This document shows positions 42,156 to 51,382 of a stretch of DNA of 64,000 nt, one piece after another. The stretch lies in NCBI GenBank assembly GCA_947625355.1, contig CANQOA010000002.1, positions 59,822-123,821 of the forward strand, given 5' to 3'. Origin of the DNA: an uncultured Oscillospiraceae bacterium. Its GTDB lineage: Bacteria > Bacillota > Clostridia > Oscillospirales > Oscillospiraceae. Positions within the stretch are counted from its first letter, which is position 1. The number at the start of each line of letters is the position of its first letter. The position numbers and the translations under genes were made by a program. A model generated the notes under the pieces. The model saw only the letters and a list, made by a program, of their open reading frames with translations. It did not search any database and was not told the DNA's origin.

Positions 42156-42515
42156 TTAGAATTTCAGGCCGCCCTCGCGGGCGCCTTCGGCCAGGGCCTG
42201 CACGCGGCCGTGGTAGACATAGCCGCCGCGGTCAAAGACCACGGTCTCCACGCCGGCCTTGATGGCGCGCTCGGCCACCATCTTGCCGACCTTCTTCGCG
42301 GCCTCCTGATTGGAGCCGACGCCCTCGAAGTCCTTCTCGTTGCTGGCAGCGGCCGCCAGGGTCTTGCCGGCCACATCGTCGATGACCTGGGCGTAAATGT
42401 GTTTCTCACTGCGGAACACGCACAGACGGGGACGCTCGGGCGTGCCTTTGATCTTGAAGCGCAGCCGGGAATGGCGTCTGTCGCGCTTAGCCTTGGTATC
42501 GGGTCTTGAAACCAT
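42156..42515 (-). CDS. rplR: 50S ribosomal protein L18
   Basis: 119 residues. [34 protein letters not shown] and [25 protein letters not shown] are L18 signatures. It binds 5S rRNA with L5. Confidence 0.98.
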   Translation of the reverse strand: MVSRPDTKAKRDRRHSRLRFKIKGTPERPRLCVFRSEKHIYAQVIDDVAGKTLAAAASNEKDFEGVGSNQEAAKKVGKMVAERAIKAGVETVVFDRGGYVYHGRVQALAEGAREGGLKF

Positions 42516-42530
42516 TCAGCACACCTCCTC

Positions 42531-43073
42531 TTATTTCGCGCCGGTCTTGCCTTCCTTGCGGATGATGACCTCGTCGGCGTACTTGATGCCCTTGCCCTTG
42601 TAGGGCTCGGGGGGACGCTTGCCGCGGACATCGGCCGCAAACTGGCCGACCTTCTGTTTATCGATACCCTTCACGATGACCTGGTTGGGGTTGGGCACCT
42701 CGGTGGTGATGTCCTCGGTGTCGGGGACGATCACCTGGTGGCTGTAGCCCAGGTTCATGACCAGGTTCGTGCCTTCCTTCGCGGCGCGGTAGCCCACGCC
42801 GTTGATCTCCAAAGTCTTGGAAAAGCCCTCGGTGACGCCCACGACCATGTTGTGCAGCAGGGTCCGGGTCAGCCCATGGACGGAGCGGGTCTCCGCCTCG
42901 TCGTCAGGCCGCTTCACATGGACGACGGCGCCGTCCACTTCGATGTTCATCTTGGGGGACAGCTTCTGGGTCAGCTCCCCCTTGGGGCCTTTCACTGTGA
43001 TCTCATTGCCCTGGCCGACCGTCACGGTGACACCCGCGGGGATGGCGATGGGCGCTCTGCCGATTCTAGACAT
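42531..43073 (-). CDS. rplF: 50S ribosomal protein L6
   Basis: 180 residues from ATG at 43073 (AGGAGG upstream). SRIGRAPIAIPAGVTVTV starts the conserved chain; the end PYKGKGIKYADEVI is the L6 C-terminal signature. Located in the factor-binding region of the 50S subunit. Confidence 0.98.
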   Translation of the reverse strand: MSRIGRAPIAIPAGVTVTVGQGNEITVKGPKGELTQKLSPKMNIEVDGAVVHVKRPDDEAETRSVHGLTRTLLHNMVVGVTEGFSKTLEINGVGYRAAKEGTNLVMNLGYSHQVIVPDTEDITTEVPNPNQVIVKGIDKQKVGQFAADVRGKRPPEPYKGKGIKYADEVIIRKEGKTGAK

Positions 43074-43086
43074 TCCAGCTACCTCC

Positions 43087-43485
43087 TTACCAAACGAACG
43101 CAAGGACTTCGCCGCCGACATGGAGCTTGCGGGCTTCCTTGTCGGTCATGATGCCCTTGGAGGTGGAGATGATGGCGATGCCCAGACCGCGCAGCACGCG
43201 GGGCAGCTCGTCGGCCCCGGCATAGACCCGAAGGCCGGGCTTGGACACGCGGCGCAGGCCGGTGATAGCCTTTTCTTTGCCGGGGAGGTACTTGAGGGTG
43301 ATGCGGATGATGCCCTGGGTGCCGTCGTCCACGAGCTGATAGCTCTTGATATAGCCCTCGTTGAGAAGGATATCGGCGATGGCCTTCTTCATCTTGGACG
43401 CGGGCACGTCCACGGTCTCATGCTTGGCCGTTCCGGCGTTGCGGATGCGGGTCAGCATATCTGCGATGGGGTCAGTGATCTGCAT
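43087..43485 (-). CDS. rpsH: 30S ribosomal protein S8
   Basis: 132 residues from ATG at 43485 (AAGGAGG upstream). [18 protein letters not shown] is the typical start and GISTSKGI-type ending ([15 protein letters not shown]) is present. S8 binds helix 21 of 16S rRNA. It is separated from rpsN by an unusual 198-bp spacer. Confidence 0.98.
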   Translation of the reverse strand: MQITDPIADMLTRIRNAGTAKHETVDVPASKMKKAIADILLNEGYIKSYQLVDDGTQGIIRITLKYLPGKEKAITGLRRVSKPGLRVYAGADELPRVLRGLGIAIISTSKGIMTDKEARKLHVGGEVLAFVW

Positions 43486-43683
43486 GGATGATCCTCCTTC
43501 ATTCAGAGTTGCCGCTTTTGCGGCGGATGCCGTGAGGTTCCGGGTCAATACGCGATTGAGCGCGGCCTTTCACGGTGTCGTATATCGGCTCCGACCCCTC
43601 GGAGCGAGATACCATAAAAACACACCTGTTCCCAGGGCCGGTTTTGCCCGGTCCTGGGACACAGTGCAGGTCCCTCTCCTGTT
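43486..43683 (-). promoter_or_regulatory. Structured spacer between rpsN and rpsH, terminator-like
   Basis: On the minus strand a hairpin (GTCCCAGG-A-CCGG with CCGG-C-CCTGGGA, plus-strand coordinates 43628-43661) with an outer ACCTG/CAGGT stem is followed by GTGTTTTT (T run at 43620-43616). A second perfect hairpin (GCTCCGA-GGGG-TCGGAGC, 43588-43605) follows. No promoter is obvious after it. It may be an attenuator that lowers expression of rpsH and later genes, or a remnant of an insertion. Confidence 0.5.
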
Positions 43684-43869
43684 TTACCAGGAAGCCTTGC
43701 GCACGCCGGGGATCTGGCCCTTATAGGCCAGGTTCCTGAAGCAGATACGGCAGATGCCGTAGTTGCGCAGATAGGCATGGGGACGGCCACAGATCTTGCA
43801 GCGGTTGTACTTCCGGGTAGAGAACTTTGCCGGAGCCTGCTGCTTGAGCTTCATAGAAAGTTTAGCCAT
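43684..43869 (-). CDS. rpsN: 30S ribosomal protein S14, zinc type Z
   Basis: 61 residues, the short type. Zinc ligands C24 and C27 (CKICGRPH) and C40 and C43 (CRICFR) are intact. It lies 14 bases after rplE. Confidence 0.98.
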   Translation of the reverse strand: MAKLSMKLKQQAPAKFSTRKYNRCKICGRPHAYLRNYGICRICFRNLAYKGQIPGVRKASW

Positions 43870-43883
43870 TCCAATATCCTCCC

Positions 43884-44423
43884 TTAGCTGGCAAACGGAG
43901 CGCCCATGAGACGCAGGAACTCGCGGGCCTCTTCGTCGGTCCTGGCGGTGGTGCAGATGGCGATGTTCATGCCCCGGAGCTTTTCGATCTTGTCGTAATC
44001 GATCTCGGGGAAGATGATCTGCTCCTTCAGGCCCAGGGAATAGTTGCCACGGCCGTCGAACGCGTCCGGGCTGATGCCGCGGAAGTCGCGCACGCGGGGC
44101 AGGGACACGTTGAACAGCCGGTCAAGGAACTCCCACATCCGGTCCTGCCGCAGGGTGACCTTCACGCCCACCTTCATGCCCTCGCGCAGCTTGAAGTTGG
44201 CGATGGACTTGCGGGCGGTGGTGGCCACGGCCTTCTGGCCGGTGATGGCGGTGATCTCCTTGATCACGTTGTCCAGCGCCTTGGCGTTATCCTTGCAGTC
44301 GCCGCAGCCCACGGACACCACGATCTTGTCCAGGCGGGGGATCTGCATGGAGGACTTGTACTGGAACTTCTTCATGAGGGCGGGAGCGACCTCATTGACA
44401 TACATTTCTTTCAGTCTGGCCAT
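43884..44423 (-). CDS. rplE: 50S ribosomal protein L5
   Basis: 179 residues from ATG at 44423 (AGGAGGA upstream). [38 protein letters not shown] and [23 protein letters not shown] identify L5, which binds 5S rRNA and contacts P-site tRNA. Confidence 0.98.
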   Translation of the reverse strand: MARLKEMYVNEVAPALMKKFQYKSSMQIPRLDKIVVSVGCGDCKDNAKALDNVIKEITAITGQKAVATTARKSIANFKLREGMKVGVKVTLRQDRMWEFLDRLFNVSLPRVRDFRGISPDAFDGRGNYSLGLKEQIIFPEIDYDKIEKLRGMNIAICTTARTDEEAREFLRLMGAPFAS

Positions 44424-44436
44424 TGCTTCCTCCTCC

Positions 44437-44742
44437 TTACAGCTCCGCGCCGCACTTGCGGCAGACGCGGACGCTCTTGCCGTCCTTCTCGGTGTGTCCC
44501 ACGCGGACGGCCTTGCCGCACTTGGGGCAGACGATCTGCACCTTGCAGGCATAGATGGGGGTCTCCATCTTCACGATGCCGCCCTCTTCCTGCTGGCTGC
44601 GGGGCTTGCGGTGGCGGCTGGCCACGTTCACGCCGGACACGATGAGCTTGGACTCCTTGGGGAAGGCCTTGAGGACCTTGCCCTTCTTGCCCTTGTCCTT
44701 GCCGGACAGGACGATAACAGTGTCGTCTCTACGGATTTCCAT
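44437..44742 (-). CDS. rplX: 50S ribosomal protein L24
   Basis: 101 residues. The KOW core [19 protein letters not shown] is followed by a C-terminal Cys4 ribbon ([11 protein letters not shown]...CRKCG), likely zinc-binding. It starts 50S assembly. Confidence 0.98.
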   Translation of the reverse strand: MEIRRDDTVIVLSGKDKGKKGKVLKAFPKESKLIVSGVNVASRHRKPRSQQEEGGIVKMETPIYACKVQIVCPKCGKAVRVGHTEKDGKSVRVCRKCGAEL

Positions 44743-44755
44743 TGTTCCGGCCTCC

Positions 44756-45124
44756 TTAAATCACTTCCGGAGCCAGGGACAGGATCTTCATGTAATCCTT
44801 GTCGCGCAGCTCGCGGGCGACCGGCCCAAAGATACGGGTGCCGGTGGGGTTGCCGTCCTCACGGATCAGGACGGCCGCGTTCTCGTCGAAGCGGACGTAA
44901 GTCCCGTCGGCGCGGCGGACGCCGCTGGCGGTGCGCACGATGACGGCCTTGACCACGTCGCCCTTCTTCACGCTGCCGCCGGGAGCAGCCTTGCGCACGG
45001 AGGCGACGATCACGTCGCCGATGTTGCCGTACTTGCGCTTGGAGCCGCCCAGGACGCGGATGGTCTTGATCTCCTTGGCGCCGGTGTTGTCGGCTACCTT
45101 GAGATAGGATTCAGCCTGTATCAT
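44756..45124 (-). CDS. rplN: 50S ribosomal protein L14
   Basis: 122 residues. [46 protein letters not shown] is near invariant. It sits at the subunit interface. Confidence 0.99.
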   Translation of the reverse strand: MIQAESYLKVADNTGAKEIKTIRVLGGSKRKYGNIGDVIVASVRKAAPGGSVKKGDVVKAVIVRTASGVRRADGTYVRFDENAAVLIREDGNPTGTRIFGPVARELRDKDYMKILSLAPEVI

Positions 45125-45136
45125 TTCGACGCCTCC

Positions 45137-45400
45137 TTACTTCGCTTTTTCGATGATCTCGACCACGCGCCAGCGCTTGTCGCGGCTCAGGGGGCGGGTC
45201 TCCATCACCCGGACGCGGTCGCCGACGCCGCACTCGTTGTTCTCGTCGTGGGCCTTCAGGCGGTAGGTGCGTCCGATGATCTTGTTATAGGTCTTGTGGG
45301 CCACCCGGTCCTCCACGATGACGACGACGGTCTTATCCATCTTGTCGGAGACGACCTTGCCCACACGGGTCTTTCTGGTGCTGGTTCTCACTTCGCTCAT
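45137..45400 (-). CDS. rpsQ: 30S ribosomal protein S17
   Basis: 87 residues from ATG at 45400, seven bases after GGAGG (a TTG at 45406 in frame is less likely). [34 protein letters not shown] and [19 protein letters not shown] are typical. Confidence 0.97.
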   Translation of the reverse strand: MSEVRTSTRKTRVGKVVSDKMDKTVVVIVEDRVAHKTYNKIIGRTYRLKAHDENNECGVGDRVRVMETRPLSRDKRWRVVEIIEKAK

Positions 45401-45402
45401 CT

Positions 45403-45594
45403 TCAAGCCTCCTTCTTCTCGCGGATGACTGTCTTCACCCGGGCGATGTCCCGGCGGACAGCGGGGATCTTCAGGGGGTTGTCAAGATGATTGGTGGCGT
45501 GCTGCATGCGGAGCATGAAAAGGTCCTTCTTGAGCTCAGCGAGCTTACCCTCCAGCTCGGCCACAGACAGGGAGCGTATCTCTTCAGCCTTCAT
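45403..45594 (-). CDS. rpmC: 50S ribosomal protein L29
   Basis: 63 residues from ATG at 45594, which overlaps the rplP end by 11 bases. [33 protein letters not shown] and the [17 protein letters not shown] end identify L29, a docking site for trigger factor and SRP. Confidence 0.96.
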   Translation of the reverse strand: MKAEEIRSLSVAELEGKLAELKKDLFMLRMQHATNHLDNPLKIPAVRRDIARVKTVIREKKEA

Positions 45595-46033
45595 CTGCTT
45601 CGCCTCCAGTCTCCTCGGCCGCGACACCCTCGCGGGCGATGAATTTGGTCTTGCAGGGCAGCTTGTGGCTGGCCAGGCGGACGGCCTCGCGGGCGGTCGC
45701 CTCGTCAACGCCGGCGATCTCGAACAGCACGCGGCCAGGCTTGACCACGGCGACCCAGAACTCCGGAGCGCCCTTACCGGAACCCATACGGGTCTCAGCG
45801 GGTTTCTTTGTCACAGGCTTGTCGGGGAACACCTTGATCCAGACCTGACCGCCACGCTTCATGTAGCGGTTCATGGCGACACGGGCCGCCTCGATCTGGT
45901 TGGCGGTGAGCCAGCAGGGCTCGGTGCAGACCATGCCGTAATCGCCGTAGGCCACGAAATTGCCCCGAGAGGCCTTACCGCGCATGCGTCCGCGCTGGAC
46001 GCGGCGGTATTTCACACGTTTGGGCATCAGCAT
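45584..46033 (-). CDS. rplP: 50S ribosomal protein L16
   Basis: 149 residues. [24 protein letters not shown] and [28 protein letters not shown] are L16 signatures. The start ATG overlaps the rpsC stop by one base. The C-terminus has a short Glu/Ala-rich tail. Confidence 0.98.
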   Translation of the reverse strand: MLMPKRVKYRRVQRGRMRGKASRGNFVAYGDYGMVCTEPCWLTANQIEAARVAMNRYMKRGGQVWIKVFPDKPVTKKPAETRMGSGKGAPEFWVAVVKPGRVLFEIAGVDEATAREAVRLASHKLPCKTKFIAREGVAAEETGGEADEG

Positions 46034-46965
46034 TATGCGTTGCCTCCTTCCTTAGGAGCGGCGGGCGCTGCGGGCCGGGGGCCGGTGGGACGGGGGCCCG
46101 CGGGACGGGCGCCGTCACGGCTGTAGCCGCCCTGGCGGTTGTCGCGGTTGTAGCCGCCGGCAGGCCGGTTGTTGTCGCGGTTATACCCGCCCTGACGGCG
46201 GTCGCCGCCCTCGCGGCTGTAGCCGCCCTGGCGGTTGTCACGGCGGTCGCCGCCGCGGCCGCGGCCGTCCCGGCGGTCACGCCGGCGGTCGTCCCGACGG
46301 TTCATATCCATGACCCGGGGGCTGGTACGCAGGGTGGTGGTGAGCACCTCGCCCTTGTAGATCCAGACCTTCACGCCGATGCGGCCATAGGTGGTCGCGG
46401 CCTCGGCGAAGCCGTAGTCGATGTCGGCACGGATGGTCTGCAGAGGGATGGTGCCCTCATGATAGCTCTCGCTGCGGGCGATCTCGGCGCCGCCCAGACG
46501 GCCGGCGCACATGACCTTGATGCCCTTGGCGCCCATACGCATGGCGCGGCCGATGGCGTTCTTCATGGCCCGGCGGAAGCCGATGCGCTTCTCCAGCTGG
46601 GCGGCGATGTTCTCGGCCACCAGCTGAGCGTTGGTGTCGGGGGTGCGGACCTCGACGATGGACAGGGCAACGGGCTTGCCGATGAGCTTCTCCACCTCCA
46701 GGCGGATGCGCTCGATCTCCGCGCCGCCCTTGCCGATCACGACACCGGGACGGGAGCAGTGGATGAATACGCGGACCTTGGCGCTGTCGCGCTCGATCTC
46801 GATGGTGGGAACACCGGCGGAATAAAGGGCCTTCTTCAGGTAGTTGCGGATCTTATAGTCCTCGACCAGCAGGTCGCCCACCTTATCGGCCCGGGCATAC
46901 CAGCGGGAATCCCAATCCTTGATGACGCCCACGCGCATGCCGTGGGGATGAACTTTCTGTCCCAT
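46033..46965 (-). CDS. rpsC: 30S ribosomal protein S3 with long Arg/Gly/Asn-rich tail
   Basis: 310 residues, about 90 more than usual. The conserved part, with the KH motif [15 protein letters not shown] near residue 60 and the [22 protein letters not shown] stretch, ends near residue 219. Residues 220-310 form a disordered tail rich in Arg, Asp, Asn and Gly with repeated RQGGYSR and QGGYNR motifs, then a Pro/Ala end. S3 lines the mRNA entry and unwinds mRNA; the tail could add RNA contacts. No frameshift is seen; the stop lies in the normal overlap with rplP. Confidence 0.97.
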   Translation of the reverse strand: MGQKVHPHGMRVGVIKDWDSRWYARADKVGDLLVEDYKIRNYLKKALYSAGVPTIEIERDSAKVRVFIHCSRPGVVIGKGGAEIERIRLEVEKLIGKPVALSIVEVRTPDTNAQLVAENIAAQLEKRIGFRRAMKNAIGRAMRMGAKGIKVMCAGRLGGAEIARSESYHEGTIPLQTIRADIDYGFAEAATTYGRIGVKVWIYKGEVLTTTLRTSPRVMDMNRRDDRRRDRRDGRGRGGDRRDNRQGGYSREGGDRRQGGYNRDNNRPAGGYNRDNRQGGYSRDGARPAGPRPTGPRPAAPAAPKEGGNA

Positions 46966-46980
46966 ACTCAGCCTCCTCCC

Positions 46981-47316
46981 TTATTCCTTCTCAGCCACAG
47001 TCAGGGTGATGTGGCTGGTGCGCTTGTTGATGCGGAACATGCGGCCGTGAGAGACGGCCTGGCCGCGCTTGAGGATGGGGCCGGCGCAGGCGGCGCACTC
47101 GGTGACGACCAGCTTCTCCGGGTCCATCTCATAGTTGTTCTCCGCGTTGGCGCAGGCGCTCTTGAGCAGCTTGATCAGCGGCTCGCTGGCGGCCTTGGGG
47201 GTCGCCTTCAGGATGGCCTCGGCGTACTTTGTGTCCTTGCCCTTGATGAGCTCGCACACGATCTGCGCCTTGCGGGGAGAGATACGGATATACTTCGCTT
47301 TCGCAGTTGCTTCCAT
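46981..47316 (-). CDS. rplV: 50S ribosomal protein L22
   Basis: 111 residues from ATG at 47316. AKYIRISPRKAQIVCELIKGKD and the C-terminal GRMFRINKRTSHITLTV are diagnostic. Its loop lines the exit tunnel. Confidence 0.98.
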   Translation of the reverse strand: MEATAKAKYIRISPRKAQIVCELIKGKDTKYAEAILKATPKAASEPLIKLLKSACANAENNYEMDPEKLVVTECAACAGPILKRGQAVSHGRMFRINKRTSHITLTVAEKE

Positions 47317-47329
47317 GTCTGGACCCCCC

Positions 47330-47599
47330 TTACTTGGTCTTGCTGCCCGCGTGGCCACGGAAGGTCCGCGTGGGAGCAAACTCGCCCAGCTTGTGGCCCA
47401 CCATATCCTCCGTGACATACACGGGGACATGACGGCGGCCGTCGTGGACGGCGATGGTATGACCGACGAAGGACGGGAAGATGGTGGAAGCGCGGCTCCA
47501 GGTCTTCAGGACCTTCTTTTCGCCAGTCTTGTTCAGCTCGTCTACCCGCTTCAGCAGCTCGGGAGCGGCAAACGGGCCTTTCTTGATGCTTCTGCTCAT
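47330..47599 (-). CDS. rpsS: 30S ribosomal protein S19
   Basis: 89 residues. [22 protein letters not shown] and [39 protein letters not shown] are S19 hallmarks. It forms the 30S head with S13. Confidence 0.99.
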   Translation of the reverse strand: MSRSIKKGPFAAPELLKRVDELNKTGEKKVLKTWSRASTIFPSFVGHTIAVHDGRRHVPVYVTEDMVGHKLGEFAPTRTFRGHAGSKTK

Positions 47600-47611
47600 G
47601 TTCTTCCCTCC

Positions 47612-48448
47612 TTATTTGGCGTTGCGGCGCTTGACGATGAACTTGTCGGAAGCGTTCTTCTTCTTGCGCGTCTTGTAGCCGAGAGTGGGCTTGCCCCAAG
47701 GGGTCACAGGGCCGGGACGGCCGACGGGCGCCTTGCCCTCGCCGCCGCCGTGGGGGTGGTCCACAGGGTTCATGACGGAGCCGCGGACGGTGGGCCGCCA
47801 GCCCATGTGGCGCTTGCGGCCGGCCTTGCCGATGGCCACGTTGGCGTGGTCGGGGTTGCCGACCTGGCCCACGGTGGCCTTGCACTCCAGGCGGATCTTG
47901 CGCATCTCGCCGGAGGGCATGCGGATGGTGGCCATGCTGCCTTCCTTCGCCATCAGCTGGGCGGCGTTGCCGGCGGCGCGGACCAGCTGAGCGCCCTTGC
48001 CGGGATACATCTCGATGTTGTGGATCACGGTGCCGACGGGGATGTTGTTCAGGGGCAGGCAGTTGCCCGGCTTGATATCGGCCTCGGGGCCGGCCACCAC
48101 GCTGTCGCCGGCGGCCAGACCGGCGGGAGCCAGGATATAGCTCTTCTCGCCGTCGGGATACTGCAGCAGCGCGATGAACGCGGACCGGTTGGGATCGTAC
48201 TCCAGGCGCTGGACCGTGGCGGCCTCGCCCTCGCGGGCGCGCTTGAAGTCGATGACGCGGTACTTCTGCTTGTTGCCGCCGCCGTGGTGGCGGACGGTGA
48301 TGCGGCCATAGCTGTTGCGGCCGGCGTGCTTCTTGACGGTCTCGGTAAGGCTCCGCTCGGGACGGACGTGCTTATCGACGCCTTCAAAGCCGGATACCGT
48401 CATATGACGGCGGGACGGCGTAACGGGTTTATAAGTCTTGATAGCCAT
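47612..48448 (-). CDS. rplB: 50S ribosomal protein L2
   Basis: 278 residues. [23 protein letters not shown] and the key [19 protein letters not shown] (with the His near the peptidyl-transferase centre) are intact. Confidence 0.99.
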   Translation of the reverse strand: MAIKTYKPVTPSRRHMTVSGFEGVDKHVRPERSLTETVKKHAGRNSYGRITVRHHGGGNKQKYRVIDFKRAREGEAATVQRLEYDPNRSAFIALLQYPDGEKSYILAPAGLAAGDSVVAGPEADIKPGNCLPLNNIPVGTVIHNIEMYPGKGAQLVRAAGNAAQLMAKEGSMATIRMPSGEMRKIRLECKATVGQVGNPDHANVAIGKAGRKRHMGWRPTVRGSVMNPVDHPHGGGEGKAPVGRPGPVTPWGKPTLGYKTRKKKNASDKFIVKRRNAK

Positions 48449-48462
48449 TTCTTCTTCCTCCC

Positions 48463-48759
48463 TTACGCCATGCTCTCGAAGATCTCAATGTTCTTCGAGT
48501 CGGAGGAGAGTTTCACGACGGCCTTTTTCCAGCTGGCGCTGGTCCCCTGGGGGAAGCGGCCCTGCTGGCGCTTCTTGCCGCGCATGTGGGTGGTGGTGAC
48601 CTTGATGACGGTCACGCCGAAGATCTCCTCGACGGCTTTCTTGATCTCGATCTTGTTGGCGTCCTTGGCCACCTTGAAGACGTACTTCTTGATGTCCAGG
48701 TCTTCCATGGACTGCTCGGTGATGACCGGGCTAATGATCACATCATAAGCGGATTTCAT
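48463..48759 (-). CDS. rplW: 50S ribosomal protein L23
   Basis: 98 residues. [47 protein letters not shown] is typical. It lies at the tunnel exit and its start overlaps the rplD stop by one base. Confidence 0.98.
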   Translation of the reverse strand: MKSAYDVIISPVITEQSMEDLDIKKYVFKVAKDANKIEIKKAVEEIFGVTVIKVTTTHMRGKKRQQGRFPQGTSASWKKAVVKLSSDSKNIEIFESMA

Positions 48760-49382
48760 CAGGCGAACACCTCCTCGATTTTCTGGACCGCCGCTTTGTC
48801 CACCACCAGGGTGCCGCCGCAGAGGACCGTGTAGGGGGAGAGGATGGTGGCGGTGGTGACGGTCACGCCCTCCAGGTTCCGGGCGCTCTTCAGCACGTTC
48901 TCATCCACATTCTCCGTGATGACCATGGCCTTGCCGGTGATGCCGGCCTTGTCCAGGAAGGACTTGAAGGTCTTGGTCTTGATCTCGTCCATGTGCAGCC
49001 CGTCCACCACCACGATGGCCTCGTCGGCCGCCTTCGTGGACAGTGCGCTGCGCAGGGCCAGGCGCTTGGCCTTCTTGTTGAGGGCGTAGCTGTAATCCCG
49101 GGGCTTGGGCGCAAAGGCCACGCCGCCGTGACGCCACACGGGGGATCCGGCATAACCGGCGCGGGCACGGCTGGTGCCCTTCTGCCGCCAGGGCTTCTTG
49201 GTGGTGTAGGAGACCTCTCCCTTGGTCAGAGCGCTCTGGGTGCCCTGGCGCTGGTTGGCGAGGTAGTTCACCACGCTGTCATGCATAACGGTCGCATTGG
49301 GCTCGATCCCGAAAACAGCCTCGGAGAGTTCGTACTCGCCGATCTGCTCGCCGGCCATATTGACCAATTTCGCTTTAGGCAT
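48759..49382 (-). CDS. rplD: 50S ribosomal protein L4
   Basis: 207 residues. KPWRQKGTSRARAGYAGSPVWRHGGVAFAPKPRDYSYALNKKAKRLAL is diagnostic. In some bacteria L4 also represses the S10 operon through the leader; whether it does here is unknown. Confidence 0.98.
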   Translation of the reverse strand: MPKAKLVNMAGEQIGEYELSEAVFGIEPNATVMHDSVVNYLANQRQGTQSALTKGEVSYTTKKPWRQKGTSRARAGYAGSPVWRHGGVAFAPKPRDYSYALNKKAKRLALRSALSTKAADEAIVVVDGLHMDEIKTKTFKSFLDKAGITGKAMVITENVDENVLKSARNLEGVTVTTATILSPYTVLCGGTLVVDKAAVQKIEEVFA

Positions 49383-49400
49383 ATCGATCTCTCCTTTCTA

Positions 49401-50123
49401 TTAGTGGTTACGCGCAGAGGCCTTCTGCGGGTTGCGGCCGGACTGCTTCTGCGGGTTGACGCTGACAGCGGCGGCAGCATGCTTCTCGGCGATCTTCTTG
49501 ACGGTGGACTTGATATAAACGATGCCGCCCTTGGGTCCGGGGACCGCGCCCCGCAGGACGATCATGTTCATCTCCGGGTCTACCTTCACCACGTCCAGGT
49601 TCTGGACGGTGACCTGCTCCACGCCCATGTGGCCGGCGCCGATCTTGCCCTTGAAGATGCGGGAGGGATCGGTGGAGGAGCCCATGGAACCGGCGTGCCG
49701 GTGGACCGGGCCGCCGCCGTGGCTGGTGGGGGTGCGCTGGGCGCCCCAGCGCTTGATGACGCCGGCGTAGCCTTTGCCCTTGCTGACGCCGGTGACGTCC
49801 ACGTGGTCGCCCTCGGCGAACACGTCGGCCTTGAGCACGTCGCCCACGTTCATCTCGGCGGCGTTGGCCAGCCGGAACTCATGCAGGTGCTTTTTCGGCT
49901 CCACGCCGGCCTTTTCAAAGTGGCCCTTCTCAGGCTTGGTCAGCTTCTTCTCGGCGATGTCCTCAAAGCCGAGCTGGACGGAGTCGTAGCCTTCCTTGTC
50001 GGCGGTCTTCTTCTGGGCGACCACGCAGGGGCCGGCCTCGATGACCGTGACGGGGACGACCTTGCCCGTCTCGTCGAAGATCTGGGTCATCCCGACCTTC
50101 TTGCCAATGATGGCTTTATTCAT
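49401..50123 (-). CDS. rplC: 50S ribosomal protein L3
   Basis: 240 residues. GGGPVHRHAGSMGSSTDPSRIFKGKIGAGHMG is the L3 signature. A ~25-residue Gln/Asn/Lys tail (PQKQSGRNPQKASARNH) extends beyond the usual end. L3 starts 23S folding. Confidence 0.98.
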   Translation of the reverse strand: MNKAIIGKKVGMTQIFDETGKVVPVTVIEAGPCVVAQKKTADKEGYDSVQLGFEDIAEKKLTKPEKGHFEKAGVEPKKHLHEFRLANAAEMNVGDVLKADVFAEGDHVDVTGVSKGKGYAGVIKRWGAQRTPTSHGGGPVHRHAGSMGSSTDPSRIFKGKIGAGHMGVEQVTVQNLDVVKVDPEMNMIVLRGAVPGPKGGIVYIKSTVKKIAEKHAAAAVSVNPQKQSGRNPQKASARNH

Positions 50124-50221
50124 TGCTTTCCTCCTTCGGTTATTGGTTGGGCGGCCGGTAACGGCGGCCGCGCAACTTGACCCGCCTGCTCACGCAGGCT
50201 GCGGGTTGGTTGATAAGGTGA
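50124..50221 (-). promoter_or_regulatory. rpsJ-rplC spacer with hairpins
   Basis: The spacer holds GC-rich hairpins: 50180-50206 (ACCCGC and GCCTGC arms around GTGA on the minus strand) and a GGCCG/CGGCC stem nearer rplC, followed by AAGGAGG. It may tune rplC translation. No T run is present. Confidence 0.4.
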
Positions 50222-50533
50222 TCACAGCTTGATCTCGATCTCCACGCCGGCCGGCAGCTCCAGGCTCATCAGGGCCTCGACGGTCTTCTGGGTGGGGTTC
50301 ATGATGTCGATCAGACGCTTGTGGGTCCGGCGTTCGAACTGCTCCCGGCTGTCCTTATCTTTGTGGACGGCCCGCAGGATGGTGACGACTTCCTTCCTGG
50401 TGGGCAGTGGGATGGGACCGGAGACGCGCGCCTCGGTGCGCTTGGCGGTCTCCACGATGGTCTCGGCGGCCTTGTCGATCAGCTGATGGTCGTAGGCCTT
50501 GAGGCGGATGCGGATCATTTTCTTCGCTGCCAT
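50222..50533 (-). CDS. rpsJ: 30S ribosomal protein S10
   Basis: 103 residues. [46 protein letters not shown] identifies S10 (NusE), which also joins the antitermination complex. First gene of the ribosomal superoperon. Confidence 0.99.
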   Translation of the reverse strand: MAAKKMIRIRLKAYDHQLIDKAAETIVETAKRTEARVSGPIPLPTRKEVVTILRAVHKDKDSREQFERRTHKRLIDIMNPTQKTVEALMSLELPAGVEIEIKL

Positions 50534-50813
50534 TGATTTTCCTCCAATGTTTTTGTACGAGTTTTACGTTTTCCCGCACGGGCCGCGGTTTTCTGTACGC
50601 TGTTCCGTGCGTATCAGACCCTGCCCCAAAAACAATCCGGCCAGGCCGGTGCTTTTCACAGACGATATACGCGGTACGGAAAACCGTTCCGTCCGATTCC
50701 AGGGCCCTTTGCCTCGGGCCCCCGGACCTGCTCCCCGGAAGTTCCCGCCCGTCGGCGCAATCTCCCGGTTCATCGCATGACGCACCGCTCCCGCCGGGGC
50801 GGCGCGCTTTGTT
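50534..50813 (-). promoter_or_regulatory. Long structured leader of the S10 operon
   Basis: About 275 nt lie between the likely start of transcription (near 50807) and rpsJ. Hairpins include GGGCCC/GGGCCC, GGAACGG/CCGTACC and ACCGGC-CTG-GCCGG followed by ATTGTTTTTGG, which looks like a short attenuator. The region codes for nothing I can support. Confidence 0.5.
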
Positions 50814-50842
50814 ACTATAACAAAAATCCCCCTGTACGTCAA
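50814..50842 (-). promoter_or_regulatory. Promoter of the S10-spc-alpha operon
   Basis: Minus strand TTGACG (50842-50837), 17 bases, TATAGT (50819-50814). Confidence 0.85.
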
Positions 50843-50903
50843 GGGGGATCTCTGTGTTTTTGGAAAATATTTTTGCTTATTTTTGCCGCCCGCGCGGCGG
50901 GCG

Positions 50904-51296
50904 TCACCGGAACGTCTCAAAGGGGTGCGGCATGAGCTGGCTCAGCCGATAGCTCACGTAGCGGCCGCCGGAGCGGGTGCACAGCACCTCCATATCGCCG
51001 CTGCCGGCGAACTCGGCCATCACCTGCCGGCAGGCCCCGCAGGGCATGCAGTAGGTCTCCCCCTCCCCATAGATGGCGATGCGCACGAACTTGCGCCGGC
51101 CCTCGCTGACGGCCTTGACGATGGCGGTGCGCTCGGCGCAGATGGTGGAGCCCAGGGCCACGTTCTCCACGTTGCAGCCGGTGAAAACCGACCCGTCGGC
51201 GCACTCCAGCGCCGCCCCCACAGGAAAGTGGGAGTAGGGCACATAGGCGTTCTGCGCGGCCTCCCGCGCCATATTGAGAAGATCCCGGTCAGTCAT
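50904..51296 (-). CDS. cdd: Cytidine deaminase
   Basis: 130 residues. Zinc ligands and catalytic Glu are present: NVENVALGSTICAERTA (C, A-E) and CMPCGACRQVMAEF. It deaminates cytidine and deoxycytidine to uridine forms for pyrimidine salvage. ATG at 51296. A single gene with no clear terminator before the S10 promoter. Confidence 0.97.
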   Translation of the reverse strand: MTDRDLLNMAREAAQNAYVPYSHFPVGAALECADGSVFTGCNVENVALGSTICAERTAIVKAVSEGRRKFVRIAIYGEGETYCMPCGACRQVMAEFAGSGDMEVLCTRSGGRYVSYRLSQLMPHPFETFR

Positions 51297-51382
51297 ATCA
51301 GTTCCCCCGTCCTTTATTGTTTCCCGCCCCGGCAGGTCATTTTTATCTAGCTATATAGATATGGAACACGCGTTGGCATGCC

